Shown in pieces: positions 1 through 10,075 of a DNA stretch of 64,000 bases. This DNA is from Streptococcus cuniculi (lineage in GTDB: Bacteria > Bacillota > Bacilli > Lactobacillales > Streptococcaceae). Under the pieces are notes generated by a model. The model was not told the origin of the DNA. It made no database searches and was given only the letters and a program-made list of their open reading frames with translations. The position numbers were made by a program, and so were the translations under genes. The stretch lies in the NCBI RefSeq assembly GCF_001921845.1, contig NZ_MSJM01000002.1, forward strand, positions 186,001 through 250,000, written 5' to 3'. Each line of letters begins with the position of its first letter. Within the stretch, counting starts at the first letter, position 1.

Positions 1-663
1 CGAAATCAGCCAGAACCCAATCATGACAATCATGACGGTTGATTCATACGAAGCAATCGATGACTTAATTTGACTAGTGTTAAAGAGGATGGTCGCGTAC
101 TTGATGTCTAGACCTGTGTAGGCAGAAACAGCATCATTTGACAGGACTATGGTCATACAGCGATAGTATTCCGTCTCACCAAATGGTGTCGTCACCGCAC
201 ACTCGGTAATGGCATCTAAGGGCTGCTTCTCAACCTTTAGACTGGCTAAGCCTGAGAAATAGTCTACCTGGTTGAGACGATTTCCCTTGCTATCATAGAG
301 GACTACGTGGTAATTGGCATTGAGGCGCATCTTTGAAGTTGGATAAAAGAGCTTGTCTTTTTTTTCATCTTCTTCGTCATCGTCATCATCATCTGTCTTA
401 TTTGCCTTATCTGTATGGGTATTTTTTTCCCAGACGATTTCGGCTTCAGGGGATAATCCGCGAGCCCGTGCAAATTCCATAATCATCTCTGGATTGCTAG
501 CAATTTCCTTGAAATTCTCATCTGATGTCTGATACATGGTGGAGCGCATTAGCTGGAAAATAATCACGGTCATCAGGCTGAAAATGAGGGTAAAGACAGC
601 AAAATAACGGATAAAATAAGAAAAATTATCCGTGTGATAGAGTTTGCGAAATTTAATCAGCAT
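1..663 (-). CDS. ciaH: CiaH sensor histidine kinase, N-terminal part (runs off left edge)
   Basis: Membrane sensor kinase of the CiaRH two-component system, which in streptococci acts in envelope stress, beta-lactam tolerance and competence control. Only the first 221 codons lie here: a short cytoplasmic start, membrane helix 1 at about residues 17-38, an extracytoplasmic sensor domain, and the beginning of helix 2. The catalytic domains are outside the window. The ATG lies inside the last codons of ciaR (11-base overlap), so the two are translationally coupled. The start sequence ([18 protein letters not shown]) resembles pneumococcal CiaH. Odd feature: residues 91-100 of the sensor domain are a pure Asp/Glu run. 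Identity rests on this resemblance plus the ciaR partner. Confidence 0.9.
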   Translation of the reverse strand, partial: MLIKFRKLYHTDNFSYFIRYFAVFTLIFSLMTVIIFQLMRSTMYQTSDENFKEIASNPEMIMEFARARGLSPEAEIVWEKNTHTDKANKTDDDDDDEEDEKKDKLFYPTSKMRLNANYHVVLYDSKGNRLNQVDYFSGLASLKVEKQPLDAITECAVTTPFGETEYYRCMTIVLSNDAVSAYTGLDIKYATILFNTSQIKSSIASYESTVMIVMIGFWLIS

Positions 664-1327
664 TTTTCAAGATGTACCCGACACTTCTAAGGGTTTGCAG
701 CTGCTCACCAAAGGTCGTCCCTTTCAATTTTTTTCTAATTTTGGAGACATAGACCTCTACAACTGAAATGGTCGTGTCGCTGTCAAAGCCCCAAATCCGG
801 TCAAAAATCTGCGTCTTGGGTAAAATGACATTTTGATTCTGCAAGAAGTAAATCAGAAGATCAAATTCTTTGCCCAATAATTCCACTTCTTCACCGTTGA
901 CAGTTGTCGTATTGGTTGATAAATCAACAGTTAGGTCACCAAATGTCAGTATATTTTCGTTGAATTTACCAGAACGTTTCAAAAGGGCTTGAATCCGCAT
1001 CTTCAACTCTTCTAAGTAAAAAGGTTTGGTCAAATAGTCATCTGCCCCCAATTCAAATCCATGCCCCTTATCGTCCAGACTTTCCTTGGCGGTTGTAATT
1101 AAGACGGGTGTTGTAATGCCCTTAGCCCGCAATTCTTTGAGGACTTGGAAACCATCTTTTTCTGGCAACATCAAATCTAGCAAAATAAGGTCGTAGACCC
1201 CTGATTCGGCTTCATACAAGCCCTCATCACCGTCAAATACCTGCATGACATCTGCAAAATCATCTAAAAAGTCAAATACGGAATTTGATAAACTCAAGTC
1301 GTCTTCTATCAATAGTATCTTAATCAC
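653..1327 (-). CDS. ciaR: CiaR response regulator (OmpR/PhoB family)
   Basis: DNA-binding response regulator partnered with CiaH. The receiver domain covers about residues 1-115, with the acidic pocket EDD at 8-10, the phosphoacceptor Asp in [10 protein letters not shown] near residue 51, and the conserved Lys in TKPFYLEEL near 101. The winged-helix domain occupies about 125-222 and ends in the family-typical RSVGYIL. The length of 224 residues equals that of pneumococcal CiaR, and the sequence is very close to it. It is first in the operon, with ciaH overlapping its 3' end. Upstream is a -10 TATAAT at 1351-1356 overlapped by an inverted repeat. Confidence 0.96.
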   Translation of the reverse strand: MIKILLIEDDLSLSNSVFDFLDDFADVMQVFDGDEGLYEAESGVYDLILLDLMLPEKDGFQVLKELRAKGITTPVLITTAKESLDDKGHGFELGADDYLTKPFYLEELKMRIQALLKRSGKFNENILTFGDLTVDLSTNTTTVNGEEVELLGKEFDLLIYFLQNQNVILPKTQIFDRIWGFDSDTTISVVEVYVSKIRKKLKGTTFGEQLQTLRSVGYILKNAD

Positions 1328-1350
1328 TTTCGTCTCTCCTATCTTATCCC

Positions 1351-1381
1351 ATTATACCATGAACGGTCCCACATCATGGTA
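1351..1381 (-). promoter_or_regulatory. ciaR promoter -10 with overlapping inverted repeat
   Basis: On the minus strand a TATAAT lies 24 bases before the ciaR ATG. A perfect 8-bp inverted repeat, TACCATGA-N11-TCATGGTA (1355-1362 and 1374-1381), overlaps it. No good -35 hexamer is visible at 17 bp, which would suit a regulated promoter. A single TTTAAG half-site of the known CiaR box occurs further upstream at about 1419-1424 without a clear second half. Confidence 0.45.
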
Positions 1382-1431
1382 ACTTTTACTAGCTATTGGT
1401 ACAGTCTACTCTCTAAAACTTAAAAGAAACT

Positions 1432-1459
1432 AAAAATCTGGACGCATGTCCAGATTTTT
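1432..1459 (-). terminator. Terminator after phoU
   Basis: A perfect 12-bp stem (AAAAATCTGGAC / GTCCAGATTTTT) with a GCAT loop runs into T residues on the minus strand. It abuts the phoU stop codon and separates the pst-phoU operon from ciaRH. Confidence 0.85.
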
Positions 1460-2115
1460 TATAATTCTGTAATATTTCCTGTGCGAAGGTAGACCACCCA
1501 TTCACAGATATTTTTAGCGTAGTCTCCGATACGCTCAAGGTAGGAGATAACTTGGAAGTAATCGCGTCCAGCAATCAAGGCGTCTGGATTTTTCTTGATT
1601 TCTTCTGTCGCCAACTCTTGAATCGTATTGTAGTATTGGTTGATGATTTCGTCATGAGCTGCTAATTCATAGGCCTGCTCTGTATCGCCTCCGTTGAGGT
1701 ATAATTCCAAGGCAGATTCGACCAACTTGCGGACTTCACGGCCCATTTTCTTGATTTCTGCTTCAACTACCTGGATGCGGACTTCTCCTTTCATACGGAT
1801 AGCCGCTTCTGCAATCGATACCGCGTGGTCACCCATGCGCTCCAAGTCGTTAGTGGCTTTCAAGACTGTAATAACGGTACGTAAATCCGTTGAGACAGGT
1901 TGCTGAAGTGCGATGATTTCAAGTGATTTTTTCTCAAGTTTGATTTCAAAGGCATTGATTTTAGCATCTGATTCGATGACTTCTTTGGCCAATTCGCGGT
2001 CATGCGTGATGAAGGCTTGGACAGTATTGTTGATTTGTCCAAGAACCTCATTTCCCATAGCGTAAAACTGGTTGTGCAATTTGTCTAGTTCTTCTTCAAA
2101 TTGTGTTCTTAGCAT
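1459..2115 (-). CDS. phoU: PhoU phosphate transport regulator
   Basis: Cytoplasmic all-helical regulator that couples the Pst importer to phosphate signalling. Its 218 residues match the usual PhoU length. The two-fold PhoU repeat is visible: the first half carries the metal-binding motif LERMGDHAVSIAE (about 90-102) and the second half LERIGDYAKNICEW (about 193-206). It is last in the pstS-C-A-B1-B2-phoU operon, 18 bases after pstB2, and is followed by a strong terminator. Confidence 0.95.
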   Translation of the reverse strand: MLRTQFEEELDKLHNQFYAMGNEVLGQINNTVQAFITHDRELAKEVIESDAKINAFEIKLEKKSLEIIALQQPVSTDLRTVITVLKATNDLERMGDHAVSIAEAAIRMKGEVRIQVVEAEIKKMGREVRKLVESALELYLNGGDTEQAYELAAHDEIINQYYNTIQELATEEIKKNPDALIAGRDYFQVISYLERIGDYAKNICEWVVYLRTGNITEL

Positions 2116-2133
2116 TGTGATTGTTCCTTTTTA

Positions 2134-2892
2134 TTATCCAAATTTTCCTGTGATATAGTCCTCGGTTTCCTTATGGCGAGGATTTAAGAAGACTTGCTTG
2201 GTCTTATCGTACTCAATCAAATCTCCGTCTAAGAAGAAGCCTGTTCTGTCTGAAATCCGTGAGGCTTGCTGCATGGAGCGTGTCACCAAGACCATGGTGT
2301 ACTTCTCTTTTAAGCCATACAAGGTATCTTCGATTTTCCCTGCTGAAATCGGGTCGAGCGCTGATGTCGGCTCATCTAGGAGGATAATTTTAGGACTGGT
2401 CGCAAGAACCCGAGCCACACAAACCCGCTGCTGCTGTCCACCTGATAACCCAATCGCTGAATCATGCAAACGATCCTTAACTTCATCCCAAATCGACGCA
2501 CTAATCAAGGATTTCTCCACCGCTTCATCTAGGACCTGCTTGTCCTTGATGCCATTGATTCGCAAGCCGTAGACAACATTTTCATAAATGGTCATCGGGA
2601 AAGGATTGGGCTGTTGGAAAACCATACCAATTTCTTTGCGCAAATCAACCGTGTCAGTCCGCGGACTATAGATGTTTCGACCATTGTAGTCAATCGCTCC
2701 TGTCAAGGTCACCTCTGGATTCAAATCCCCCATGCGGTTAATCGAACGCAAAAGAGTCGATTTTCCAGAACCTGACGGACCAATCAGAGCCGTGATTTCA
2801 TTCGGATAAAAATCAATGGAAACATTGTTCAAGGCCTTTTTCTTATTGTAATAAACAGACAAGTCTTTGACTTGTAAAATCGGTGCTGTCAT
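2134..2892 (-). CDS. pstB: Phosphate ABC transporter ATPase PstB (second copy, altered H-loop)
   Basis: ATPase of the PstSCAB phosphate importer, with Walker [10 protein letters not shown] (about 38-46), Q-loop VFQQPNPFP, signature LSGGQQQR and Walker [13 protein letters not shown] place the start at the ATG one codon inside a TTG-led frame, with AAAGGAA upstream. Odd feature: the switch-loop segment, normally VTHNMQQA as in the neighbouring PstB1, reads VTRSMQQA, so the H-loop histidine is replaced by Arg. Two adjacent pstB genes suggest a PstB1/PstB2 heterodimer with one non-standard ATP site; the heterodimer is inference. Confidence 0.94.
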   Translation of the reverse strand: MTAPILQVKDLSVYYNKKKALNNVSIDFYPNEITALIGPSGSGKSTLLRSINRMGDLNPEVTLTGAIDYNGRNIYSPRTDTVDLRKEIGMVFQQPNPFPMTIYENVVYGLRINGIKDKQVLDEAVEKSLISASIWDEVKDRLHDSAIGLSGGQQQRVCVARVLATSPKIILLDEPTSALDPISAGKIEDTLYGLKEKYTMVLVTRSMQQASRISDRTGFFLDGDLIEYDKTKQVFLNPRHKETEDYITGKFG

Positions 2893-2904
2893 CAAAGTTC
2901 CTTT

Positions 2905-3708
<804 letters not shown>

Positions 3709-3723
3709 TTTTTCTCCTCTAGT

Positions 3724-4611
3724 TTAGGCTGCAGATGTTAATTTCGCATGCAATTTCTTACCGATATAGCGCGCAGACACATTGAAAATCAAGATGAAAA
3801 TCAAAAGAATCGCTGCACTACCAGCAGAAACTTGGGTCGCATCAGGAATGGTTCCTTCGCTGTTGACCTTCCAGATATGAACTGCAAGAGTTTCTGACTG
3901 ACGGAAAATCGAAATCGGACTCGTCACACTAAGCGGATTCCAGTTGGACCAGTCAAGAGCTGGCGCTGATTGACCTGCTGTATAGATAAGCGCTGCTGCT
4001 TCTCCGAAGATACGACCAGACGCAAGGACAATCCCTGTGACAATCCCTGGAAGAGCTTCTGGAATGACCACGTGAAAAACCGTTTCCCAACGAGAAATTC
4101 CCAGAGCAAGACCTGCTTCACGTTGAGTATGGTGAACATGACGAAGACTATCTTCAACATTGCGTGTCATTTGTGGCAGATTAAAGACGGTTAGTGCCAA
4201 GGCTCCTGATAAAATCGAAAAGCCATATTGGAACTGAACAACGAAAATCAAATACCCAAACAAACCAACAACGACAGACGGCAAGGAAGACAAAATCTCA
4301 ATACAGGTACGGATAAAGTTGGTCAAACGACCTTTTTTGGCATATTCTGCCAGATAAATCCCTGCCCCCATTGACAGCGGGACAGAAATCAAGAGCGTAA
4401 TCACGAGGAGGAAAAAGGAATTATAAAGCTGAATCCCAATCCCTCCGCCTGCTTGATAGGAAGAAGATTTTCCAGTCAAGAAAGACCAACTGACGTGAGG
4501 TAAGCCTCGTAACAAAATATAGAGAATGAGGGAGGCCAAGATAGCCACGATAATGCCTGCAATGGAATACAAAATCCCAGTCGCCAATTTATCCACTTTT
4601 TTAGCGTGCAT
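3724..4611 (-). CDS. pstA: Phosphate ABC transporter permease PstA
   Basis: Integral membrane permease of the phosphate importer, 295 residues with six predicted hydrophobic helices. The EAA loop that contacts the ATPase is visible (REAGLALGISRWETVFHVVIPEALPGIVTG, about 161-190). The first helix starts near residue 10. The start overlaps the pstC end by 11 bases, as expected for the paired permeases PstC/PstA. Confidence 0.95.
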   Translation of the reverse strand: MHAKKVDKLATGILYSIAGIIVAILASLILYILLRGLPHVSWSFLTGKSSSYQAGGGIGIQLYNSFFLLVITLLISVPLSMGAGIYLAEYAKKGRLTNFIRTCIEILSSLPSVVVGLFGYLIFVVQFQYGFSILSGALALTVFNLPQMTRNVEDSLRHVHHTQREAGLALGISRWETVFHVVIPEALPGIVTGIVLASGRIFGEAAALIYTAGQSAPALDWSNWNPLSVTSPISIFRQSETLAVHIWKVNSEGTIPDATQVSAGSAAILLIFILIFNVSARYIGKKLHAKLTSAA

Positions 4612-5518
4612 AGTTTTTCTTCCTCTCTCTAGTAATAAATTTCATAATCAAGTTAAAGACTAGGCTCATCAATAATAGGACAAGAGCCAGTGACCAAAGG
4701 ACATTGTTTTGAACCGTTCCCATAACGGTATTTCCGATTCCCATGGTCAAGACCGAAGTTAGGGTCGCAGCTGGCGTCGTCAAAGAGGTTGGCACAACGG
4801 CTGAATTTCCCACGACCATCTGAATGGCAAGGGCTTCACCGAAGGCACGCGCCATTCCAAAGACTACCGCCGTGAAAATCCCAGACTTGGCTGCGTGTAA
4901 GGTCACCCGCCAAATGGTTTGCCAGCGAGTAGCTCCCATGGCAAGGCTTGCTTCACGGTAATGACGCGGAACAGCCCGCAAGCTATCCACCGTCATAAAG
5001 GTGACAGTCGGCAAAATCATGACAAAGAGGACAAAGACCCCTGATAAAATCCCAAACCCTGTTCCACCAAAGAGAGAGCGAACAAAGGGAACCACGACCT
5101 GCAAACCGATAAATCCATAGACAACAGAAGGAATGCCGACCAAGAGCTCAATAACGGGTTGCAAGATTTTCGCACCATACTTAGGCGATACTTCTGTCAT
5201 AAAGACCGCTGCCCCAATCGCAAACGGTGTTGCAATAATAGCCGATAAAATAGTCACGATGAAAGAGCCTGCAATCATCGGAAAGGCTCCAAAGGACTTA
5301 ATAGCTGGCTTCCAAGTGCTGCCAAATAAAAATTCAAAAATGTTAACACCATTCACAAAGAAGGTCGATAATCCACGTTGTGCCACAAAGAGCAAAATCA
5401 TGGCCACGATAAAGACAATCAAGGCCAAGCAGAGAAAGGTGATGCTCTTTCCAAATTTCTCTAAGCGAGAATTTTTGGAAGGAGACAGCAATTCTTTGGC
5501 AAGTTGTTCATTTTTCAT
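4601..5518 (-). CDS. pstC: Phosphate ABC transporter permease PstC
   Basis: Second membrane permease of the Pst importer, 305 residues. About 25 cytoplasmic residues come first, then a hydrophobic helix (ITFLCLALIVFIVAMILLFVA) and five more. The permease EAA motif is visible (REASLAMGATRWQTIWRVTLHAAKSGIFTA). It starts directly after the pstS stop codon and overlaps pstA, so all three are probably made from one transcript. Confidence 0.95.
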   Translation of the reverse strand: MKNEQLAKELLSPSKNSRLEKFGKSITFLCLALIVFIVAMILLFVAQRGLSTFFVNGVNIFEFLFGSTWKPAIKSFGAFPMIAGSFIVTILSAIIATPFAIGAAVFMTEVSPKYGAKILQPVIELLVGIPSVVYGFIGLQVVVPFVRSLFGGTGFGILSGVFVLFVMILPTVTFMTVDSLRAVPRHYREASLAMGATRWQTIWRVTLHAAKSGIFTAVVFGMARAFGEALAIQMVVGNSAVVPTSLTTPAATLTSVLTMGIGNTVMGTVQNNVLWSLALVLLLMSLVFNLIMKFITRERKKNYAR

Positions 5519-5519
5519 G

Positions 5520-6389
5520 CTACTTCTTCTCCTTCACTGTACCGTCTGCACTCTTTGTGACCTTCATGTCATTGACTGAAATGTAGCCCATATCGACGAC
5601 AATTCCTTTTTGAACCTTGTCAGACATGACATAGTCTAAGAATTCTTTTTCAAGACCAGTTGCCTCACCCATGGTGTACATGTGTTCATAGGACCAAATG
5701 GGCCAGTCATTGGTCACAACATTGTCCATGGTTGGCTTAAATCCATTCAATTTAATGGTTTTGACCGAATCATCAACGTAAGAAAAGGCCAGATAGGAAA
5801 TCGCACCCGGGGTTTGAGAGACAATGGATTTGACCATGCCATTTGAGTCCTGCTCCAAACTCTGAGCAGCTTCTTCCCCCTTCATCACGACCGTATCAAA
5901 GGTTGCTCGTGAGCCAGAACCTACCGCACGGTTGATGATGGAAATCTCCAAATCTTTTCCGCCCAATTCTTTCCAGTTGGTGATTTCACCGGTGAAAATC
6001 TTTTTCAACTGTTCAAGGGTAATGTCTTTTACATTGACTTCTTTATTGACAATGACTGCAATCCCTGCAACAGCCACTTGGTAGTCGACCAATTTATCCG
6101 CGTCAATCCCAGATTTTTCTTCGGCAAAGACATCGCTATTGCCAATCTGAACGGCTCCTGACTGAACCTGCGATAGGCCCGTACCAGATCCTCCTCCTTG
6201 GACATTAATCGTCTTGCCCTTGTTTTCAACACCAAACTCATCTGCGGCAGCTTCTACCAAGGGTTGAAGGGCTGTTGAGCCAACTGCTGTGATAGACTCT
6301 CCACGGTCAATCCATGAAGCACAGGCAGACAAACTAAGGCTCGCTGAAAGGCATAAAGCCAGTAGGCCAAGCGTACGCTTTTGTTTCAT
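5520..6389 (-). CDS. pstS: Phosphate-binding lipoprotein PstS
   Basis: Extracellular phosphate-binding receptor, 289 residues. A lipoprotein signal peptide ends in the lipobox LSAC, with Cys23 as the lipidation site. The phosphate-binding segments follow: [16 protein letters not shown], the glycine/serine loop [15 protein letters not shown] and [13 protein letters not shown]. It is first in the operon. Upstream at 6427-6445 is a direct repeat like a Pho box, which fits phosphate-starvation control. Confidence 0.96.
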   Translation of the reverse strand: MKQKRTLGLLALCLSASLSLSACASWIDRGESITAVGSTALQPLVEAAADEFGVENKGKTINVQGGGSGTGLSQVQSGAVQIGNSDVFAEEKSGIDADKLVDYQVAVAGIAVIVNKEVNVKDITLEQLKKIFTGEITNWKELGGKDLEISIINRAVGSGSRATFDTVVMKGEEAAQSLEQDSNGMVKSIVSQTPGAISYLAFSYVDDSVKTIKLNGFKPTMDNVVTNDWPIWSYEHMYTMGEATGLEKEFLDYVMSDKVQKGIVVDMGYISVNDMKVTKSADGTVKEKK

Positions 6390-6426
6390 TTTCCTTTTTC
6401 CTTTACATTTTTACGTGGTTCTTATC

Positions 6427-6445
6427 TATTTACATCTTATTTACA
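6427..6445 (-). promoter_or_regulatory. Candidate Pho-box direct repeat upstream of pstS
   Basis: Two identical TGTAAATA units spaced 11 bp start-to-start (one helical turn) lie 38-56 bases before the pstS ATG. The spacing and TGTAAA core resemble PhoP/PnpR-type boxes of Bacillota. No convincing -35 is seen, as expected for an activated promoter. Confidence 0.5.
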
Positions 6446-6511
6446 AGAATTTTCCACATTTCCACTATATCATATAACATCTCAAGTTGCAAAGTATTTC
6501 TAGCCGATTTT

Positions 6512-7819
6512 CTAGGAAAATCTGAGCCCTTTTGGAAAGGCATTTTTGAGGGTTCCAGAGACAATCTTTGCAAAGCCAAGGCCGTTCCCAGCTACTGCAA
6601 CCTGGTACCAACCGTTTGGCAAATCGCTTGAAACAGCTACTGTCTGTCCAGCAGCATATCGAATGAAATCTTCGTTTGAAATCTCCACTCGCTGCTTGAC
6701 TTCCTCACTCCGCAAAGCTAATCCCAAGGCAAAACTCGGCTCAAAGCGTTTCTTCTTAAAGGTTCCCAAATGCAATCCGTTGCGGGCAATTTTTAGCTTT
6801 GAAATGTCAGGTAGGTCGTGGGGCAAGAGATACAACTCATCCCCAAAGGCCTGCAAAATGCCCTCTGCCTGAAAAGACAGATTCGCTTTGGCAAAATCCT
6901 GCCATAGTTGAACCTGCTCTCGGTTGAGGTTGGAAGTATTGCCTTTTTTCTTCTTGCTTGGACGTGCCTCTCCACGGTAGCGGAATTTCGCAACAAATTG
7001 TCCCTCTCCCTTAAACTGATGCGGATACATGCGGGCCGTTTGTGGCAGATCAATCCCTGCCACCATGCCATTGATTTTGGGAATATCTAGCAATTCAACA
7101 TCGTAATTCTCCATCAACCAGTGGACGATGTCTTCGTTTTCCTCTGGTGCCCAGGTACAGGTCGAATAGATCAACTGCCCATTGGGAGCCAGCATCTCCA
7201 TCGCTGATTGTAAAATCTCCCTTTGCACAACCGCGCATTCGCTAGGGTAATCTTTTGACCAATACTCCATGGCCGCTGGGTCCTTACGAAACATACCCTC
7301 ACCCGAGCACGGTGCGTCTAAGACAATCATATCAAAATAGCCTGCAAAAACCCTTGCCAAACGTTCAGCCGACTCATTGGTCACAAGGACATTGCGCGCT
7401 CCAAAGCGCTCGATGTTTTCAACCAAGATTTTCGAGCGTTTCTTGGAAATTTCATTGCTGACCAGCAGGCCTGTATTCTCAAGGTAGGAAAGCAGGTGGG
7501 TCGATTTGCCACCGGGTGCCGCAGCCAAATCTAGCACTTTCATACCGGGCTTGGGTGAAGCAGCCTGTCCGACAATCTGCGCTGCAGGTTCTTGGGAATA
7601 GACCAACCCTGTGACATGTGCTGCTGACTTACCAGAGACTTTTCCGTAGTAAGACCAGGGCATATTCTCAATCTTTTCTTCAAACGATTGTTGATTTTCC
7701 TTTAAAGGATTGGTGCGAAAACCTGCGACTGCCGGCTCTTGAAAGCTCTCAAAAAAGGCTGGTGCTTCCGCACCCAGCAGTTGTTCGTATTTTTCGATAA
7801 AATCTGTTGGTAATGACAT
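6512..7819 (-). CDS. rsmF: RsmF/NOL1/NOP2/Sun-family rRNA cytosine-5 methyltransferase
   Basis: SAM-dependent RNA m5C methyltransferase. The catalytic core shows the SAM loop LDLAAAPGGKSTHLLS (about 94-109), motif IV DAPCSGEGMFRKDP with the release cysteine, and motif VI IYSTCTWAPEENE with the catalytic cysteine. The C-terminal third is the PUA-like/RsmF-type domain of Gram-positive homologues. I prefer the ATG at 7819, overlapping the suhB stop, over the GTG one codon upstream. It follows suhB in the conserved spx-UPF0223-suhB-rsmF order. Confidence 0.9.
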   Translation of the reverse strand: MSLPTDFIEKYEQLLGAEAPAFFESFQEPAVAGFRTNPLKENQQSFEEKIENMPWSYYGKVSGKSAAHVTGLVYSQEPAAQIVGQAASPKPGMKVLDLAAAPGGKSTHLLSYLENTGLLVSNEISKKRSKILVENIERFGARNVLVTNESAERLARVFAGYFDMIVLDAPCSGEGMFRKDPAAMEYWSKDYPSECAVVQREILQSAMEMLAPNGQLIYSTCTWAPEENEDIVHWLMENYDVELLDIPKINGMVAGIDLPQTARMYPHQFKGEGQFVAKFRYRGEARPSKKKKGNTSNLNREQVQLWQDFAKANLSFQAEGILQAFGDELYLLPHDLPDISKLKIARNGLHLGTFKKKRFEPSFALGLALRSEEVKQRVEISNEDFIRYAAGQTVAVSSDLPNGWYQVAVAGNGLGFAKIVSGTLKNAFPKGLRFS

Positions 7820-8577
7820 CACTGTAAGTACCCTTTTATTTCTCTTATTTTTTCAGTCGGAGCAAGCATCACACATTCACGACCATAAAAGGCTGGTTGT
7901 TCTCCCTTGGTCGTCACCAGGGTGTAGCCCAGTTTTTCACCTAAGATACTGGCTGCGGCATAATCCCAAGGATAGACATAAGAAGCCTGGGCGAGCAAAC
8001 GCCCTGTCAAGACATGGGCAAAGCTGATGCCTGCACTACCGATGGAGCGTGTTCCCAAGGTTTGATCTGCAAAATCTGCTAAACCATCGTAATTTTGGGC
8101 GTAGAGACCTGCATTGAGACCAATCAAACTTTCTTTCAAAGACTTAGGCTCGACTGGTGGTAACAACTGTTCATTCTCATAGACAGGAAAATCACCGCCC
8201 CCATGATAGAGCTTGTCCGCTATCACATCATAAATCAGGCCAAATTTTCCCACACCATTTTCAAAATAGGCGAGCAAAACCGCAAAATCAGCCTTTTGTA
8301 CAATAAAATTGGTCGTCCCGTCAATGGGATCAATGACCCAGACATTCCCCTGACCAAGCGGGAGATGCTCGGGACTTTCTTCTCCTAAAATACGGTCTTT
8401 GGGATAGCGCTCCAAAATGCTCTTTGTCAAGCACTCCTGCACCGTCTTATCCAGCTGGGTCACTAAATCGGTAAAATGCCCCTTTTCTTCAATTTCAAGA
8501 TCATCGTGCAAATGCTGCCTGAGAAACTCTCCAGCTTCCAGAACAATCTTTTGGGCGAATTGGTACTTATCTTCCAA
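7819..8577 (-). CDS. suhB: Inositol monophosphatase-family phosphatase (SuhB-like)
   Basis: Mg2+-dependent phosphatase of the IMPase superfamily, 252 residues. Metal-site motifs: Glu in GEES (about 66-69), [12 protein letters not shown] (80-91) and the C-terminal WDYAAAS motif (about 204-210). The physiological substrate in streptococci is uncertain, so the name states the family only. It overlaps the upstream UPF0223 gene by 11 bases and rsmF by 1-3 bases, so it sits inside a translationally coupled operon. Confidence 0.88.
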   Translation of the reverse strand: MEDKYQFAQKIVLEAGEFLRQHLHDDLEIEEKGHFTDLVTQLDKTVQECLTKSILERYPKDRILGEESPEHLPLGQGNVWVIDPIDGTTNFIVQKADFAVLLAYFENGVGKFGLIYDVIADKLYHGGGDFPVYENEQLLPPVEPKSLKESLIGLNAGLYAQNYDGLADFADQTLGTRSIGSAGISFAHVLTGRLLAQASYVYPWDYAAASILGEKLGYTLVTTKGEQPAFYGRECVMLAPTEKIREIKGYLQ

Positions 8578-8845
8578 GAGAAACCACTCCTTTCCCTTGC
8601 TCTTTTGCCTGCTTCACAGCACGATAGGTCGAATAACCCGAGACCGCTTCAAATTCGCGATCGATTCTCCGTTCTTCTCCCTTACTTTTTACGACCGCCT
8701 TAAACTGGTCATAGGATGCTAAAAGGGCATTTGCTGTCACACCGCCTTCATAGGCTTTTTCCACCTGATTCAAAAAAGAAAGCACGGAGGAAAGCTCCTC
8801 TGTGCTCCACGAAAAATCAAGTGGATATGAATAATTCTTTTCCAT
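8567..8845 (-). CDS. UPF0223 family protein (YktA-like)
   Basis: Small cytoplasmic protein of 92 residues with the UPF0223 family start [31 protein letters not shown]. No catalytic motif is visible and the function is unknown. It lies between spx (2 bases) and suhB (11-base overlap), the order commonly found in streptococci. Confidence 0.88.
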   Translation of the reverse strand: MEKNYSYPLDFSWSTEELSSVLSFLNQVEKAYEGGVTANALLASYDQFKAVVKSKGEERRIDREFEAVSGYSTYRAVKQAKEQGKGVVSLGR

Positions 8846-8847
8846 AT

Positions 8848-9255
8848 CTATCCTTGTCCTATCTCCGCTTTTAATGTTGCATTTTTTAATTCTTGCTTGC
8901 GATATTTCCGTGGTAAAAAGGCCCGGATTTCATCCTCATTAAATCCAATTTGCATCCGTTTTTCGTCTAGGATAATCGGACGACGAAGCAAACTTGGATA
9001 GGTAGCAATCAATTCAATCAACTCTGAAATCGAGAGTTCGTCAACATCGACATTGAGCTTTTGAAAGACCTTTGATCGGGTCGAAATCAAATCATCTGTC
9101 CCATTTTCGGTTAAAGCCAGAATATTTCTCAATTCCTCCGTTGTCAAGGGACTCGTCATGATATTATGCTCTGAAAAAGGTACCTGATGATTGGTTAGCC
9201 ACGCTCTAGCCTTACGACAGCTCGTACAGCTAGGTGATAAAAATAGTGTAATCAT
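8848..9255 (-). CDS. spx: Spx-family transcriptional regulator (ArsC fold)
   Basis: Redox-sensing regulator that binds the RNA polymerase alpha subunit C-terminal domain. I start it at the second ATG because the AAAGG ribosome site is 7 bases from it and only 1 base from the first. That gives 135 residues, the usual Spx length, with the CxxC switch at Cys10/Cys13 ([10 protein letters not shown]) and the [23 protein letters not shown] block. It has a good promoter at 9290-9318 and is the first gene of the operon running to rsmF. Confidence 0.92.
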   Translation of the reverse strand: MITLFLSPSCTSCRKARAWLTNHQVPFSEHNIMTSPLTTEELRNILALTENGTDDLISTRSKVFQKLNVDVDELSISELIELIATYPSLLRRPIILDEKRMQIGFNEDEIRAFLPRKYRKQELKNATLKAEIGQG

Positions 9256-9289
9256 AAGCATACCTTTCTATATTATTTTCTCACCCTCT

Positions 9290-9318
9290 ATTATACACTA
9301 GATAAAAGCGTTTTACAA
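9290..9318 (-). promoter_or_regulatory. Promoter of the spx operon
   Basis: On the minus strand, -35 TTGTAA, a 17-bp spacer and -10 TATAAT preceded by TG (extended -10). It lies 35 bases upstream of the chosen spx start. Confidence 0.7.
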
Positions 9319-9340
9319 GATAAAATCAGATTTAGCCTTG

Positions 9341-10075
9341 CTATTGCCGAGATAAATCATCAATTTTTGCTTCCAAGCGCTCTAGCAGGAGATTCTGTGC
9401 TTCGATTTTCAAGGTCAGCTCATCAATTTTGGCATCGCGTTCGCTATCGACAAAAAAGCGGGTAATGATGGCCGTTACCATCCCGAAGGTCAGAATACCA
9501 ATCAGCATGAGCACAATCGCAATAGCCTTTGCAATAGCTGTCTGCGGCACAATATCGCCGTACCCAACGGTCGTCATGGTCACAATTGACCACCATAAGG
9601 AGTTCAAGAGAGACTGCTTTTCAACTACAGAGAGAACACCACTGGCAATCATTACCGCAACAAAGTTGAGTACCAAAATCTTATACAGACCACTGGTATT
9701 CATCAGCTTGCGGAGAATATCCCAGAGCTTACTAGAGACCGCAACAAGACGGGTAAATTTTAAGAGCCCAAACAATTTTGCAAAGCGTGCAATTCGTCCA
9801 ATTCTGAAAAAGGCTGCCAGTTGGACAAAAGGCAAAATCGCAATCAAGTCAAGGAGATTGTTGCGGATATATCTCCCTTTATTGTCGGCATAATACAGAT
9901 TACTACTATAATCAAACACAAAAATAGCCCAAAGCATGGTATCAAAAATGTGATAAAAGAGACTTTGAGCAGAAACAAGTGCCAGCATTTCACTAACAAT
10001 CAGTAAAACGTAGAGCACAGCCATCACAATCATCGCTACTTCATAGCGCGAATCGTTTATGATTTTCTTAATCAT
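9341..10075 (-). CDS. Voltage-gated-like potassium channel
   Basis: Membrane ion channel of 244 residues with six hydrophobic segments. An arginine/lysine-bearing S4-like stretch (FRIGRIARFAKLFGLLKFTRL, about 89-109) precedes the pore, and the selectivity filter TTVGYGD lies near residues 168-174. The tail (about 215-244) is a charged amphipathic coiled coil (KIDELTLKIEAQNLLLERLEAKIDDL) that may drive tetramer assembly. It overlaps the ribF 3' end by 8 bases. A second, unrelated-looking channel of the same type lies at 61773-62495. Confidence 0.88.
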   Translation of the reverse strand: MIKKIINDSRYEVAMIVMAVLYVLLIVSEMLALVSAQSLFYHIFDTMLWAIFVFDYSSNLYYADNKGRYIRNNLLDLIAILPFVQLAAFFRIGRIARFAKLFGLLKFTRLVAVSSKLWDILRKLMNTSGLYKILVLNFVAVMIASGVLSVVEKQSLLNSLWWSIVTMTTVGYGDIVPQTAIAKAIAIVLMLIGILTFGMVTAIITRFFVDSERDAKIDELTLKIEAQNLLLERLEAKIDDLSRQ

